NCBI GenBank assembly: GCA_910575275.1 | Contig: CAJTEE010000003.1 | Location: 278,261 to 342,260, forward strand | From: Lachnospiraceae bacterium | GTDB taxonomy: Bacteria; Bacillota; Clostridia; Lachnospirales; Lachnospiraceae | DNA: 64,000 nucleotides | Reading direction: 5' to 3' | Shown: in pieces, positions 33,812 through 41,962 of the stretch | Layout of the letters: every line of letters starts with the position of its first letter | How positions within the stretch are numbered: the stretch's first letter is position 1 | Notes under the pieces: model-generated | Told to the model about the DNA's origin: nothing | What the model saw: only the letters and a program-made list of their open reading frames with translations | Database searches by the model: none | Translations under genes and position numbers: made by a program

Positions 33812-35203
33812 ATGAGCATGCGTATCACAACCAACATGATCAGAGGGAATTACCAGAAAAACCTCAACAATACAATGGGCGGCCTGGAGATTGCAAGAAG
33901 ACAGGCAGCGACCGGCCGCCGGGTCGCTTATACCTATGAAGATCCTTCTGCCTCGGCGAAGGGAGCGATTCTGGAGCGGCGCTATGCCCGGAATCAGGAT
34001 TATACAACCTCTGCGAAGAATGCCTTAAAATGGATGGATGCCCAGGAAGCGGTCCTGGATGCGTTAAATAAAAACGCGATTGACATCGCGGAAAACTATT
34101 CTGTGGCGGCGGTCAACGATCCGTCGGGCGAGGTGGGCCGGGACGCCTATGCGGCGCAGCTTCGCGAAATGCAGCGGAATATGGTATTTGCCCTGAATAA
34201 TCAGTATGGGGACGCCTATATTATGGCGGGCAACGACGGCATGAATCCGCCGTTTGAGATGAGTGAGGATGGAAAACACATCTATTACAGAGGTGTGGAT
34301 GTGGACACCGGGCTTAGAAAAGGAGAAGCGGTCAGAGATAATACCACGCTGACCTACTCGGTTGAGATCAAGGATGCAGGGCCGTTTGTAAACGGAGATG
34401 TAATTGATTTAGGGAATAACACACAGCTTGCGATTGGCAGCACGTATACGGATAGAGACGGAAACACACAGACGTTGACGGCCGCGGATGCAAGCAATGA
34501 AGAAACTCTGGCGCAGGCGATTGCATGGAAAATTAATAATGCGGGTCTGGAAGCGGATTACACGGCAGAGGCCTCCGGTACAAAAATTTTCTTTAAGGCA
34601 AATACTCCCGGACAACACAGCGAGCCCACAACTACCCGCTTTTTCTCCAGCGGCGAGGGCAAGATCGAGACCGGCAAGCTGACGGATAATACGGTCTATG
34701 ACTATTCCACTCTTGATAAATATTCCAATGAAAAAGCCTATATCGACCTGGGCTTTGGCATGAAATTTGACGCCAACGGGGATGTGATTCCTTCCAGCGC
34801 CTTTGATTCGGCGCTTCCGGGTATCAACATTGTAGGATACGGAAAGGGCTCAAGCGGCTTAAGCAATAACATGATGTCTTTAGTCGGGCAGATGGCCGAG
34901 GTTTTGGAGGCGGATGAGTTTGACCGTGAGGCGTATGAAAAGCTGTGGATGCAGTTTAAGGAAAGCTCCGACAATCTGCAGAACCAGTACACGAATATCG
35001 GCGCAAAGTATAACCTCGTAGAGGCGACGCAGAAGCGTCTGGAGAAAGAGGCGGACGGCATTGAGGCGCAGTATAAGGAGGCAGTCGGCATCGACGAGGC
35101 GTTGGCGATTAAAAATTATTCGGATGCCGATTATATGTATAATGTTGCTTTGAAAATCGGCTCTACGCTTTTGGGACAGTCGTTGCTTGACTTTATAAAT
35201 TAG
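33812..35203 (+). CDS. flgL: Flagellar hook-associated protein 3 FlgL
   Basis: A 463-residue junction protein linking FlgK to the filament. N-terminus MSMRITTNMIRGNYQKNLNN, then RRQAATGRRVAYTYEDPSAS; C-terminus with YKEAVGIDEALAIKNYSDADYMYNVALKIGSTLL. ATG 33812 lies in AATGAGCATG; ATG 33818 (MRITTN) is an equally possible start. It follows flgK by 89 bases and precedes the yviE-fliW-csrA group. Confidence 0.93.
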   Translation: MSMRITTNMIRGNYQKNLNNTMGGLEIARRQAATGRRVAYTYEDPSASAKGAILERRYARNQDYTTSAKNALKWMDAQEAVLDALNKNAIDIAENYSVAAVNDPSGEVGRDAYAAQLREMQRNMVFALNNQYGDAYIMAGNDGMNPPFEMSEDGKHIYYRGVDVDTGLRKGEAVRDNTTLTYSVEIKDAGPFVNGDVIDLGNNTQLAIGSTYTDRDGNTQTLTAADASNEETLAQAIAWKINNAGLEADYTAEASGTKIFFKANTPGQHSEPTTTRFFSSGEGKIETGKLTDNTVYDYSTLDKYSNEKAYIDLGFGMKFDANGDVIPSSAFDSALPGINIVGYGKGSSGLSNNMMSLVGQMAEVLEADEFDREAYEKLWMQFKESSDNLQNQYTNIGAKYNLVEATQKRLEKEADGIEAQYKEAVGIDEALAIKNYSDADYMYNVALKIGSTLLGQSLLDFIN

Positions 35204-35302
35204 ATACAAGCTATGCGGGCTGTATGAGTATGTAAAGTACAGGTTGGCCAAACGGCCGGACTGTGACTGTAGAAAAGCAGGCAAAAGGAGGGAACGTTTA
35301 CT

Positions 35303-35917
35303 ATGGAACAACTGCTGCAGATTACAACCATACCGATCAAGTATGAATTGAAGGTTAAAAACGCTTCATTAGAGTACCACAATGGGACTGCAGAGGTGGA
35401 AATCAGCCGAAATCCGGGCGGACTGCAGATCAAGAGCCGTCCGATTCAGGTCAAGCTGGATACGTATGAGGCCAGAAATTCGGTCGTTCCGACGACGAAG
35501 ACGCAGATCCAGCGGAATGCGGCTGAGGGAAAGCGGGCCGCCTATGAAGCGACGGCGAATTTCGCAAGAGAGGGGCGTATGTTGTTGAAGGCAAAGATTG
35601 GGGAGGGATCGGAAGCGCTTGGACAGATCCTTGCGCAGCGCACAGCGAGACCAACCGGACAGTTCCAGCTTGGTTTTATCCCGACAACAGGGCCGGAGAT
35701 CGAATGGGAAGCGCCGGAGCTTTCGATTGAGTATCAGATGGATAAGCTGAATTTTGATACAAAGATTCAAAAGGGTGACATCCAGTTTGTGCCGGGCGAC
35801 ATTGAACTGTCGATCTCGCAGTATCCGGATGTGCAGATCGAGTATATCGGAAAGCCGATCTACGTTCCGCCGAGCGCCATGGAACGCTTTGAGCCGCAGA
35901 TTGACGTACAGGCATAG
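35303..35917 (+). CDS. YviE-like flagellar-locus protein (DUF6470 type)
   Basis: 204 residues with an N-terminal LLQITTIPIKYELKVKNASLEY and a beta-rich body (GDIELSISQYPDVQIEYIGKPIYVPP). It matches the protein found between flgL and fliW in Bacillus (YviE). The function is unknown even there. GGAGGGA lies upstream. It ends 20 bases before fliW and is probably cotranscribed. Confidence 0.84.
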   Translation: MEQLLQITTIPIKYELKVKNASLEYHNGTAEVEISRNPGGLQIKSRPIQVKLDTYEARNSVVPTTKTQIQRNAAEGKRAAYEATANFAREGRMLLKAKIGEGSEALGQILAQRTARPTGQFQLGFIPTTGPEIEWEAPELSIEYQMDKLNFDTKIQKGDIQFVPGDIELSISQYPDVQIEYIGKPIYVPPSAMERFEPQIDVQA

Positions 35918-35937
35918 CCTTGGAAAGGTGGAAAGCG

Positions 35938-36366
35938 ATGGAAAAAGCCATAACGCCGTCCGGGTACATAGAGTTCCCGGACGGAATCTTTGGATTTGAA
36001 GAAGAAAAGAGATTTCTTCCTGTCATGCTGGAGGATGACAGCGATGCGGTGTTATATCTTCAGAGCGAGGGGAATGCGCATCTTGCGTTTGTCGTGATGA
36101 ATCCGTTCCTTTTGAAGGAAGATTATCATCCGGTGCTTTCGGAGTCTGACAGGGAGAAACTTGGGAATCCGGGCGAGGAGGAGCTTTCTTTCTACTGTCT
36201 GTGTGTGGTAGGTGCTTCGGCAGAGGAGAGTACGGTGAACCTGAAGTGTCCGATCGCAGTCAACACAGTGACGAGAAAGGCCAGACAGGTGATTCTGGAT
36301 TCGGAGGAATACGGTTTCCGCCACTATTTAAAAGAATTTGGAAAGGCGGGAACGCAGATATGCTGA
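35938..36366 (+). CDS. fliW: Flagellar assembly factor FliW
   Basis: A 142-residue protein that binds flagellin and sequesters CsrA, coupling flagellin translation to secretion. FPDGIFGFEEEKRFLPV, LAFVVMNPFLLKEDY and VNLKCPIAVNTVTRKARQVILD are family blocks. ATG 35938, after AAAGGTGG, is preferred to TTG 35920. It overlaps csrA by 7 bases, the usual fliW-csrA arrangement. Confidence 0.95.
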   Translation: MEKAITPSGYIEFPDGIFGFEEEKRFLPVMLEDDSDAVLYLQSEGNAHLAFVVMNPFLLKEDYHPVLSESDREKLGNPGEEELSFYCLCVVGASAEESTVNLKCPIAVNTVTRKARQVILDSEEYGFRHYLKEFGKAGTQIC

Positions 36367-36587
36367 TTCTTCGGAGAAAAGCAGGACAGTCCCTTATCCT
36401 GGATGAACGAATCAAAGTCACAGTGACAGAGATCGACGGTGATGGAGTGAGGCTGGCAATCGACGCTCCCAGAGAGGTAGCGATCCTGCGGGAGGAGCTT
36501 TTGGAGGCGGTGAAGGCCAATCAGGAGGCAGCCGCAGATCCGGAGCAGATCGGTCAGCTGAAAGGGATTTTTAAGCATGAAAAATAA
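36360..36587 (+). CDS. csrA: Carbon storage regulator CsrA
   Basis: A 75-residue RNA-binding dimer that blocks ribosome access to flagellin mRNA. MLILRRKAGQSLILDERIKVTV and VRLAIDAPREVAILREEL contain the conserved RNA-binding residues. The start ATG 36360 lies inside the fliW end; a longer frame from 36201 is not real. It overlaps the histidine kinase start by 11 bases. Flagellin (hag) itself is not in the window. Confidence 0.96.
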   Translation: MLILRRKAGQSLILDERIKVTVTEIDGDGVRLAIDAPREVAILREELLEAVKANQEAAADPEQIGQLKGIFKHEK

Positions 36588-39132
36588 AACAACTCAGTTC
36601 TTGAAGTACAGCATTATCTCCGTTTCGCTGTTTTGCGTGGTGGTATTTGCTCTCATCGGGACTTATATGAACCGGATGAGCACAAAGACCATTCAGGAGG
36701 TCGGGACGATCTATATGTCCGGCATGAATGAGCAGGTTGTTAAGCATTTCGAGACGATCGTCACCTTGCGGATGTCCCAGATAAAAAGCCTGATGTCGGC
36801 GTTTCCCTCCGGCTCATACAAGGAAGGGGAACTGCCTAGGGAAGAAATGGCTTACGCTGCCGAGACTCGAGAATTTGAGTACCTGGCTCTATGTTCCAGG
36901 GATGGAGAATTTGAAATGTTGTTGGGAAGCCAGGTTGAGGTCTCTAGGCCGCAGCTTTTTTTGGCAGCTATGAATAAGGATGAAAATAAGGTCGCCGTCG
37001 GAAGAGACGCGAACGGAAAGAAAGTCATTCTTCTTGGCATCTCCGGTGTTTATCCGATGTCCGAAGGCAGGGAGTGTACGGGTCTTGTGGCGGGGCTTTC
37101 AGCGGATTATTTCCGGGAAGCCCTTCTTCTGGATAAAAAAGACGCTATGGTGCAGATGTTTATCGTGCGCGATGACGGCGAGTTTGTGATCCGTGAGGGG
37201 CATGGCCTGGAGGAGAATTATTATGAGAGGATCCGCGATCTCTACCAGGGTGTGGACGGCAAGAACGCAGAACAATATATAACGGAGCTCAAATCGGCGA
37301 TGGCGGCGTCGGAGAATTATTCCGCGCTGTTTTCCATGGATGGGGAGCGAAGACATCTGTATGGGACAAAGCTGCCAAGTTCGGACTGGTATCTGATGAT
37401 GGTACTGTCCTATGGCCCGTTAAACGAATCCGTAGATGCGTTGAGCTTCCGCTGGATCTGTCTGGCGGCGGGCGGCTGTGCACTCGTACTTTTTGTGTTG
37501 CTCAATGTCTTTGCAAAGTATTACCGTATGACACGGAGGCAGATCCATGAGCTTGATGAGGCACGAAAGGAAGCGGTTTTGGCTACACAGGCAAAAAGCG
37601 AGTTTCTGTCCAATATGAGCCATGATATCCGTACGCCGATGAATGCGATTGTCGGTATGACGGCGATTGCGGTGGACAACCTAGATAACAAAGAGCAGGT
37701 GCGCCACTGCCTCAAGAAAATTACATTGTCGAGCCGGCATCTTTTAGGGCTGATCAACGATGTGCTTGATATGTCCAAGATCGAGAGCGGAAAGCTGACG
37801 CTCAGTATGGATCTCGTATCGCTTCGAGAGGTGATCGACAGCATCGTGGGGATCGTACAGCCGCAGGTACGGGCCAAGAAGCAGAGCTTCGACGTATTTA
37901 TCGACGATATTTCCACAGAGAATGTCTGCTGTGACAGCGTACGGCTGAACCAGGTGCTTTTGAATTTCCTGTCAAATGCGATCAAATTTACGCCCGAAGG
38001 CGGAAAGATCGAGCTTTCTCTGTATGAAGAACCCTCAGAGAGGGGCGAGGAGTATATCCGCGTCCATATTCTGGTAAAGGATACTGGTATCGGTATGTCC
38101 AAAGAATTTTTGGACAAAATTTATGAATCCTATGCCCGTGAGGACAGCAAGCGTGTCAGGAAGACCGAGGGCGCGGGTCTGGGCATGGCGATCACAAAAT
38201 ATATCGTGGATGCCATGGGCGGAACCATTCAGGTCGAAAGCGAGCAGGGGAAGGGCACAGAGTTCCATGTGATCCTGGATTTGGAGAAAGCAGAGGTCCG
38301 CGAGGAGGAGATGATTCTTCCAGAGTGGAATATGCTGGTAGTGGATGACGACGAACAGCTCTGTGAGAGTGCAGTTGCTTCTTTAAAATCCATCGGCGTG
38401 AAAGCAGAGTGGACCTTAGACGGTGAGAGTGCCGTAAAGATGGCGTTAAATCGGCACCAGAAGGGAGATTCCTATCAGATCATTCTTTTGGACTGGAAGC
38501 TTCCGGATATGGATGGAATCGAGACGGCGCGCAGGCTCCGTGAGGAGCTGGGAAACGATATCCCGATTCTTCTGATCTCCGCATATGACTGGAGCGGGAT
38601 TCAGGAGGCGGCGACGGCGGCCGGAATCAATGGGTTTATCTCGAAGCCGCTGTTTAAATCGACTCTGTTTTATGAGCTGCAGAAATATGCAGACGGCATT
38701 GAGGAGAACGAAAGACCGGAAGAAAAGAATACAGAGCTTGATCTTTCTGGTATGCGTGTGCTGATGGCCGAGGACAATGATTTAAACTGGGAGATTGCCA
38801 ATGCATTACTCTCGCAGCTTGGCCTTACATTAGACTGGGCAGAGAACGGGCAGATCTGTGTGGATATGTTTTCTAAATCCGAGGTGGGTTACTATGATGC
38901 CGTCCTGATGGACATCCGGATGCCGGTCATGACAGGCTATGAGGCTACAAAGGCAATCCGTGGCATGGACCGTCCGGATGCGAAGCTTCCGATTATCGCG
39001 ATGACGGCGGATGCGTTCGCTGAGGATGTCAGGAAATGCCTGAACTGCGGCATGGATGCGCATGTGGCAAAGCCGATTGACATACATGCGGTGGCACGGC
39101 TTTTGGAGAAACTTACAGGAGAGAAGGCGTAG
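36577..39132 (+). CDS. Hybrid sensor histidine kinase with two receiver domains
   Basis: 851 residues. TM1 spans ~residues 10-30 and TM2 ~288-310, with a ~255-residue extracytoplasmic domain between them, probably a Cache-type sensor. The HisKA motif FLSNMSHDIRTPMNAI carries His349. The HATPase has NQVLLNFLSNAIKFTP and GAGLGMAITKYIVDAMGG. Receiver 1 accepts phosphate at Asp639 (ILLDWKLPDMDG) and receiver 2 at Asp779 (VLMDIRMPVMTG). No HPt or DNA-binding output is present, so a separate partner is needed. It is translationally coupled to csrA by an 11-base overlap, an unusual partner for a kinase, and may link an extracellular signal to motility (inference). Confidence 0.93.
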   Translation: MKNKTTQFLKYSIISVSLFCVVVFALIGTYMNRMSTKTIQEVGTIYMSGMNEQVVKHFETIVTLRMSQIKSLMSAFPSGSYKEGELPREEMAYAAETREFEYLALCSRDGEFEMLLGSQVEVSRPQLFLAAMNKDENKVAVGRDANGKKVILLGISGVYPMSEGRECTGLVAGLSADYFREALLLDKKDAMVQMFIVRDDGEFVIREGHGLEENYYERIRDLYQGVDGKNAEQYITELKSAMAASENYSALFSMDGERRHLYGTKLPSSDWYLMMVLSYGPLNESVDALSFRWICLAAGGCALVLFVLLNVFAKYYRMTRRQIHELDEARKEAVLATQAKSEFLSNMSHDIRTPMNAIVGMTAIAVDNLDNKEQVRHCLKKITLSSRHLLGLINDVLDMSKIESGKLTLSMDLVSLREVIDSIVGIVQPQVRAKKQSFDVFIDDISTENVCCDSVRLNQVLLNFLSNAIKFTPEGGKIELSLYEEPSERGEEYIRVHILVKDTGIGMSKEFLDKIYESYAREDSKRVRKTEGAGLGMAITKYIVDAMGGTIQVESEQGKGTEFHVILDLEKAEVREEEMILPEWNMLVVDDDEQLCESAVASLKSIGVKAEWTLDGESAVKMALNRHQKGDSYQIILLDWKLPDMDGIETARRLREELGNDIPILLISAYDWSGIQEAATAAGINGFISKPLFKSTLFYELQKYADGIEENERPEEKNTELDLSGMRVLMAEDNDLNWEIANALLSQLGLTLDWAENGQICVDMFSKSEVGYYDAVLMDIRMPVMTGYEATKAIRGMDRPDAKLPIIAMTADAFAEDVRKCLNCGMDAHVAKPIDIHAVARLLEKLTGEKA

Positions 39133-39144
39133 GGCATAAATAAA

Positions 39145-39182
39145 AAGAGAGGGGCTGTGACATAGTTCGCGGCCCCTCTCTT
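39145..39182 (-). terminator. Terminator, stronger on the minus strand
   Basis: AAGAGAGGGGC (39145-39155) pairs with GCCCCTCTCTT (39172-39182). On the minus strand it is followed by TTTTTA. It ends the C39-like gene and may also stop the kinase transcript coming the other way. Confidence 0.85.
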
Positions 39183-39194
39183 GACGGGCAGGAA

Positions 39195-40238
39195 TCATTC
39201 GGCCGAGTAGATCCATATCTGGCTGATCTGGTCAGCGATATCGGAATAGAGCCAGAATTTACTGCTGTTTTCGATGCTGAAGGAATCGTTTAAGGTGATA
39301 TAGCCGTCAAGATAGCTGGTCAGTACGATAAAATGGCCGCCGTTTGTAAAAGCGCCGGGGCCCATTCGGCAGATGATCGGGTGGCCGGCGTTTAACTCCT
39401 GTTTAATGAGCTCCTCACTGGGAGGGGCGGAGGTGACGGTAAGGCCCCAGTCCTTTGCCGCCCGCGTCATCAGGGCCCAGGAGGTTGCCCCCCGTTTTTG
39501 ATCAATGAGGCCATGCTCTGTCGCATAGACGGCAAGACGATAAGGAGTAGCAGAGGTGTCCCCCGTCAGTCCGGCAATAACCATGGACATACAGGTGGGA
39601 CCGCAGCCGTTCAGCGCCATGCAGCCGGGGCCGTAGGGCTGATACCCCCAGCGTTCATCCCACTGCACGAGCCTGGGGACAAGCGCCTCGCCATTCAGTA
39701 CAAGAGGTTCCTCGGACGGGGGGGCATCTTTTTTCTGGTTGTAATTCTGCACAAAATCCCGCGTTTCTGCATTTTTATCCAACAGGGCGACGATATCGGC
39801 GGGAACTCCGGATGTGAGAGCGGATTGTTTAAGCTCCTCCAGGGAGACCTGCGCCGCCTGTCCCTGGCCGGCCTGTGAGGATTCTTCAGGCGGCGCACCT
39901 GTCTCAGGGGCTTTGTTTTTGCCAGCCGGGGTAGCGGCTGCTTCTCGGCTGGCCCTGGCCCATGCAAGGATTGGATTTTCTCTCCACAAACGGTCCCAGT
40001 CGATGCCTTCAAAGCGTTCGCGCATTTGTCCACAGGCGATAACCGCGAACTGCCCGGCCTCCTCCCAGACAGAAGGACGGTACAGGGAAAGGGCGGCTGC
40101 GGCGGACAGGATGACGGAAAATATTCCCAGAATCAACAGACGGCGTTTGAGCCGCGCCCTGCGGCGTCCGCGGGATTCATAAGAGGTTTTTTTTATATTT
40201 TTCGCTTCTTCTGTACTGGCTGCTGAATCTTTTTTCAT
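39195..40238 (-). CDS. Membrane-anchored C39-like cysteine peptidase
   Basis: 347 residues from ATG 40238, preceded by AGGAAA; longer frames run through the promoter. A basic cytoplasmic tail is followed by one TM segment (LLILGIFSVILSAAAALSLY), a Pro/Ala/Gln linker and a C-terminal peptidase_C39_2 domain. The catalytic Cys is in NGCGPTCMSMV and the His in GGHFIVLTSYLDG, followed by LNDSF. The active site faces outward. The substrate is unknown; possibilities are cell-wall peptide cleavage or processing of surface proteins. Gene neighbours are motility and cell-wall-binding proteins. Confidence 0.86.
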   Translation of the reverse strand: MKKDSAASTEEAKNIKKTSYESRGRRRARLKRRLLILGIFSVILSAAAALSLYRPSVWEEAGQFAVIACGQMRERFEGIDWDRLWRENPILAWARASREAAATPAGKNKAPETGAPPEESSQAGQGQAAQVSLEELKQSALTSGVPADIVALLDKNAETRDFVQNYNQKKDAPPSEEPLVLNGEALVPRLVQWDERWGYQPYGPGCMALNGCGPTCMSMVIAGLTGDTSATPYRLAVYATEHGLIDQKRGATSWALMTRAAKDWGLTVTSAPPSEELIKQELNAGHPIICRMGPGAFTNGGHFIVLTSYLDGYITLNDSFSIENSSKFWLYSDIADQISQIWIYSAE

Positions 40239-40287
40239 GTATTTCCTGCTTTTAAAATTGGAGAGTCCCTCCTTTGGTAGTAAAAAC

Positions 40288-40316
40288 ATTATACAAAAAA
40301 AACACCCGAAATTCAA
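40288..40316 (-). promoter_or_regulatory. Sigma-A promoter of the C39-like gene
   Basis: On the minus strand TTGAAT (40311-40316), 17 bases, TATAAT (40288-40293), about 50 bases before the start. Confidence 0.78.
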
Positions 40317-40332
40317 GGCTTGCGTATCTGCC

Positions 40333-40359
40333 TTAATTTTTTTTTTATACCGTCGATAA
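40333..40359 (+). promoter_or_regulatory. Sigma-28-type promoter for the YjfB-like gene
   Basis: TTAA (40333-40336), 15 bases including a T tract, GTCGATAA (40352-40359). It has the same spacing as the flgM promoter and is divergent from the C39 promoter. Confidence 0.65.
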
Positions 40360-40422
40360 ATAATATAGAGGCAGACTGTGCAGGCATGAGTCTGCCTACC
40401 TAAAGCAAAGGAGGCGCCAGTT

Positions 40423-40608
40423 ATGGATTTGGCTAACAGCATTGCAGCGTACAGCATGAGTATGAGCGCCATGCAGTTTCAGCAGGATTACTCCGTGTCT
40501 ATGATGAAAAAGGCCATGGACACACAGGAAACGGCTGCGCAGGAGCTTTTGGATATGCTGCCAGCAGTATCTTCGTCGCTGGGAAAGCATATTGACGTGT
40601 ATGCCTGA
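40423..40608 (+). CDS. YjfB-like putative motility protein
   Basis: A 61-residue helical protein: MDLANSIAAYSMSMSAMQFQ, then ETAAQELLDMLP. It matches the YjfB/putative motility protein family, whose Bacillus member belongs to the SigD regulon (family knowledge). A sigma-28-type promoter lies 64 bases upstream. AAAGGAGG precedes the ATG. Molecular role unknown. Confidence 0.85.
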   Translation: MDLANSIAAYSMSMSAMQFQQDYSVSMMKKAMDTQETAAQELLDMLPAVSSSLGKHIDVYA

Positions 40609-40624
40609 CAGATGGCCGGGCCAG

Positions 40625-40730
40625 GGCCATTCGCAAAGAAAACCGCAGGGTTGCCAGGCGGGGCGTAACAGTTCGGACATCGTCTGAACTGTTACGGCGG
40701 GGCCGGGCTGATCGCGGTTTGCGAATGGCC
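40625..40730. repeat. Nested palindrome containing a 31-bp dispersed repeat
   Basis: The inner element at 40665-40695 is the GTAACAGTTC...GAACTGTTAC palindrome, one base different from copy 1. An outer inverted repeat surrounds it: GGCCATTCGCAAA (40625-40637) with CCGC further in, matched by GCGG and TTTGCGAATGGCC (40718-40730). The whole ~106 bp folds into a two-level hairpin between the yjfB-like gene and the next gene. It could be a MITE-like insertion or a structured RNA; no T run follows. Confidence 0.8.
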
Positions 40731-40770
40731 TCTTTCCCCGGGACATGACGGGAGATCGGAGGGGAAAAGT

Positions 40771-41931
40771 ATGAGCGGGTTACGGATTGAGAGCGTTCCT
40801 CCTTACAGGGAGATACAGCGTACCGTGATAGAGGAAGCAAAAAAAACAGAAAAGGAAGCCGGACAAAGGCCCTCGTTTGACAGAAATGCAGTCGGGAACG
40901 CTTTCTTAGAGACTGTCCAGCCTCAGGCTCCCTCTGACGTGGCAGGTGCTTTGCGCAAACAGTACCCACAGATCCAGTTTGTGTTTGCGGATGTGGCGGG
41001 CTTGGAACATCAATCGGAAAGCATCGCACAGCTTGCAGGGGGACTTAAAAAAGGTGCCTATATTTTCGTGTCCTCGGACATCCTGGAATGGATGTCTAAG
41101 GGGCCGGAGGCGTTTGAGGAAGGCTCCAGGCTGATTGGCCAGACGGCATTCCAGTTAATGCGGGATTTAAAGGCAGGAGCCTATAACGTGGGGGCCGTGA
41201 TCGGAGATGAGGGCGAGACGGTCTGCTGGAAGGCGGAGGAGACCGAGGAGAGCAGTGTCAAGCAGGAGTGGGAGCAGGAGCTTGAGAATGTAAAGAACAT
41301 GCTGGATCGGCTGGAGGAAAGCCGAAAGAAAAATGCGGAGCGTTTAAAGAAGCTGAAGCTCACACAGAAGAAAAAAATCAATTATCAGATGGGCCGGGAT
41401 ATGGCCAGGCTGGCAAAGGGCGTGACCGATAAGGATGTACGGTCTTTGATCAGCCGGGTTTATGCAGCCAGAGGCCGTGTGGCCGGCAGCAAATCCTACG
41501 ATAAAAAAGAGATCCAGAGTGCCGTGGCTCAGATGGATCATGTGATCCGCTGCGCACGGACAAAGATCCGCCATCTGAAAGAGGAGGGGCAGCTCGAACT
41601 GCGCCGGAAGAAGGCAGAGAAGCAGAAAGAGGAGAAGATGCGCAGAGAGCTGGAAAGAGAACTGAAGGAGCGCCGCCGGGCGAGGAGAGCGAAGGAGCAT
41701 GCCAGGATCTTCCAGAAGCTGCCGGATCTGCCGGGCCTGCGGGATAATGATGATCGCCGCGAGGCCAGGGAGGAGGCGCTGGCTGCGGCCGCAGCCGCCG
41801 GTCTCTCTCCGACGGGAGCCGTGGGAACGGGAGAGGCTCCGGTTTCGGGAGCGGCTTTGGGAGGCGGCGTTCCGGCGGGGGGCGGCGAGGCGGCCGCACC
41901 TGAGCTTCAGGTAACGGTCAGTATGATGTAA
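40771..41931 (+). CDS. Unrecognised charged coiled-coil protein
   Basis: A 386-residue protein with no signal peptide or TM. Residues ~1-140 look globular (QIQFVFADVAGLEHQSESIA, AYIFVSSDILEWMSKG). Residues ~150-320 are extremely rich in Lys, Glu and Arg with coiled-coil spacing. The C-terminus is a low-complexity Ala/Gly/Pro tail. I do not recognise it. Its place just after the flagellar cluster and before a similar-size unknown suggests an accessory motility or surface-locus gene. AGGGGAAAAG precedes ATG 40771. Confidence 0.75.
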   Translation: MSGLRIESVPPYREIQRTVIEEAKKTEKEAGQRPSFDRNAVGNAFLETVQPQAPSDVAGALRKQYPQIQFVFADVAGLEHQSESIAQLAGGLKKGAYIFVSSDILEWMSKGPEAFEEGSRLIGQTAFQLMRDLKAGAYNVGAVIGDEGETVCWKAEETEESSVKQEWEQELENVKNMLDRLEESRKKNAERLKKLKLTQKKKINYQMGRDMARLAKGVTDKDVRSLISRVYAARGRVAGSKSYDKKEIQSAVAQMDHVIRCARTKIRHLKEEGQLELRRKKAEKQKEEKMRRELERELKERRRARRAKEHARIFQKLPDLPGLRDNDDRREAREEALAAAAAAGLSPTGAVGTGEAPVSGAALGGGVPAGGGEAAAPELQVTVSMM

Positions 41932-41962
41932 GGAGAATGTCCAAAAAGGAGGTTGGTCCGGT

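Noticed and set aside
40239..40472. N-terminal extension of the C39-like protein
   Set aside because: It crosses a sigma-A promoter and the T tract. ATG 40238 has a ribosome site and gives a normal tail-TM-peptidase layout.
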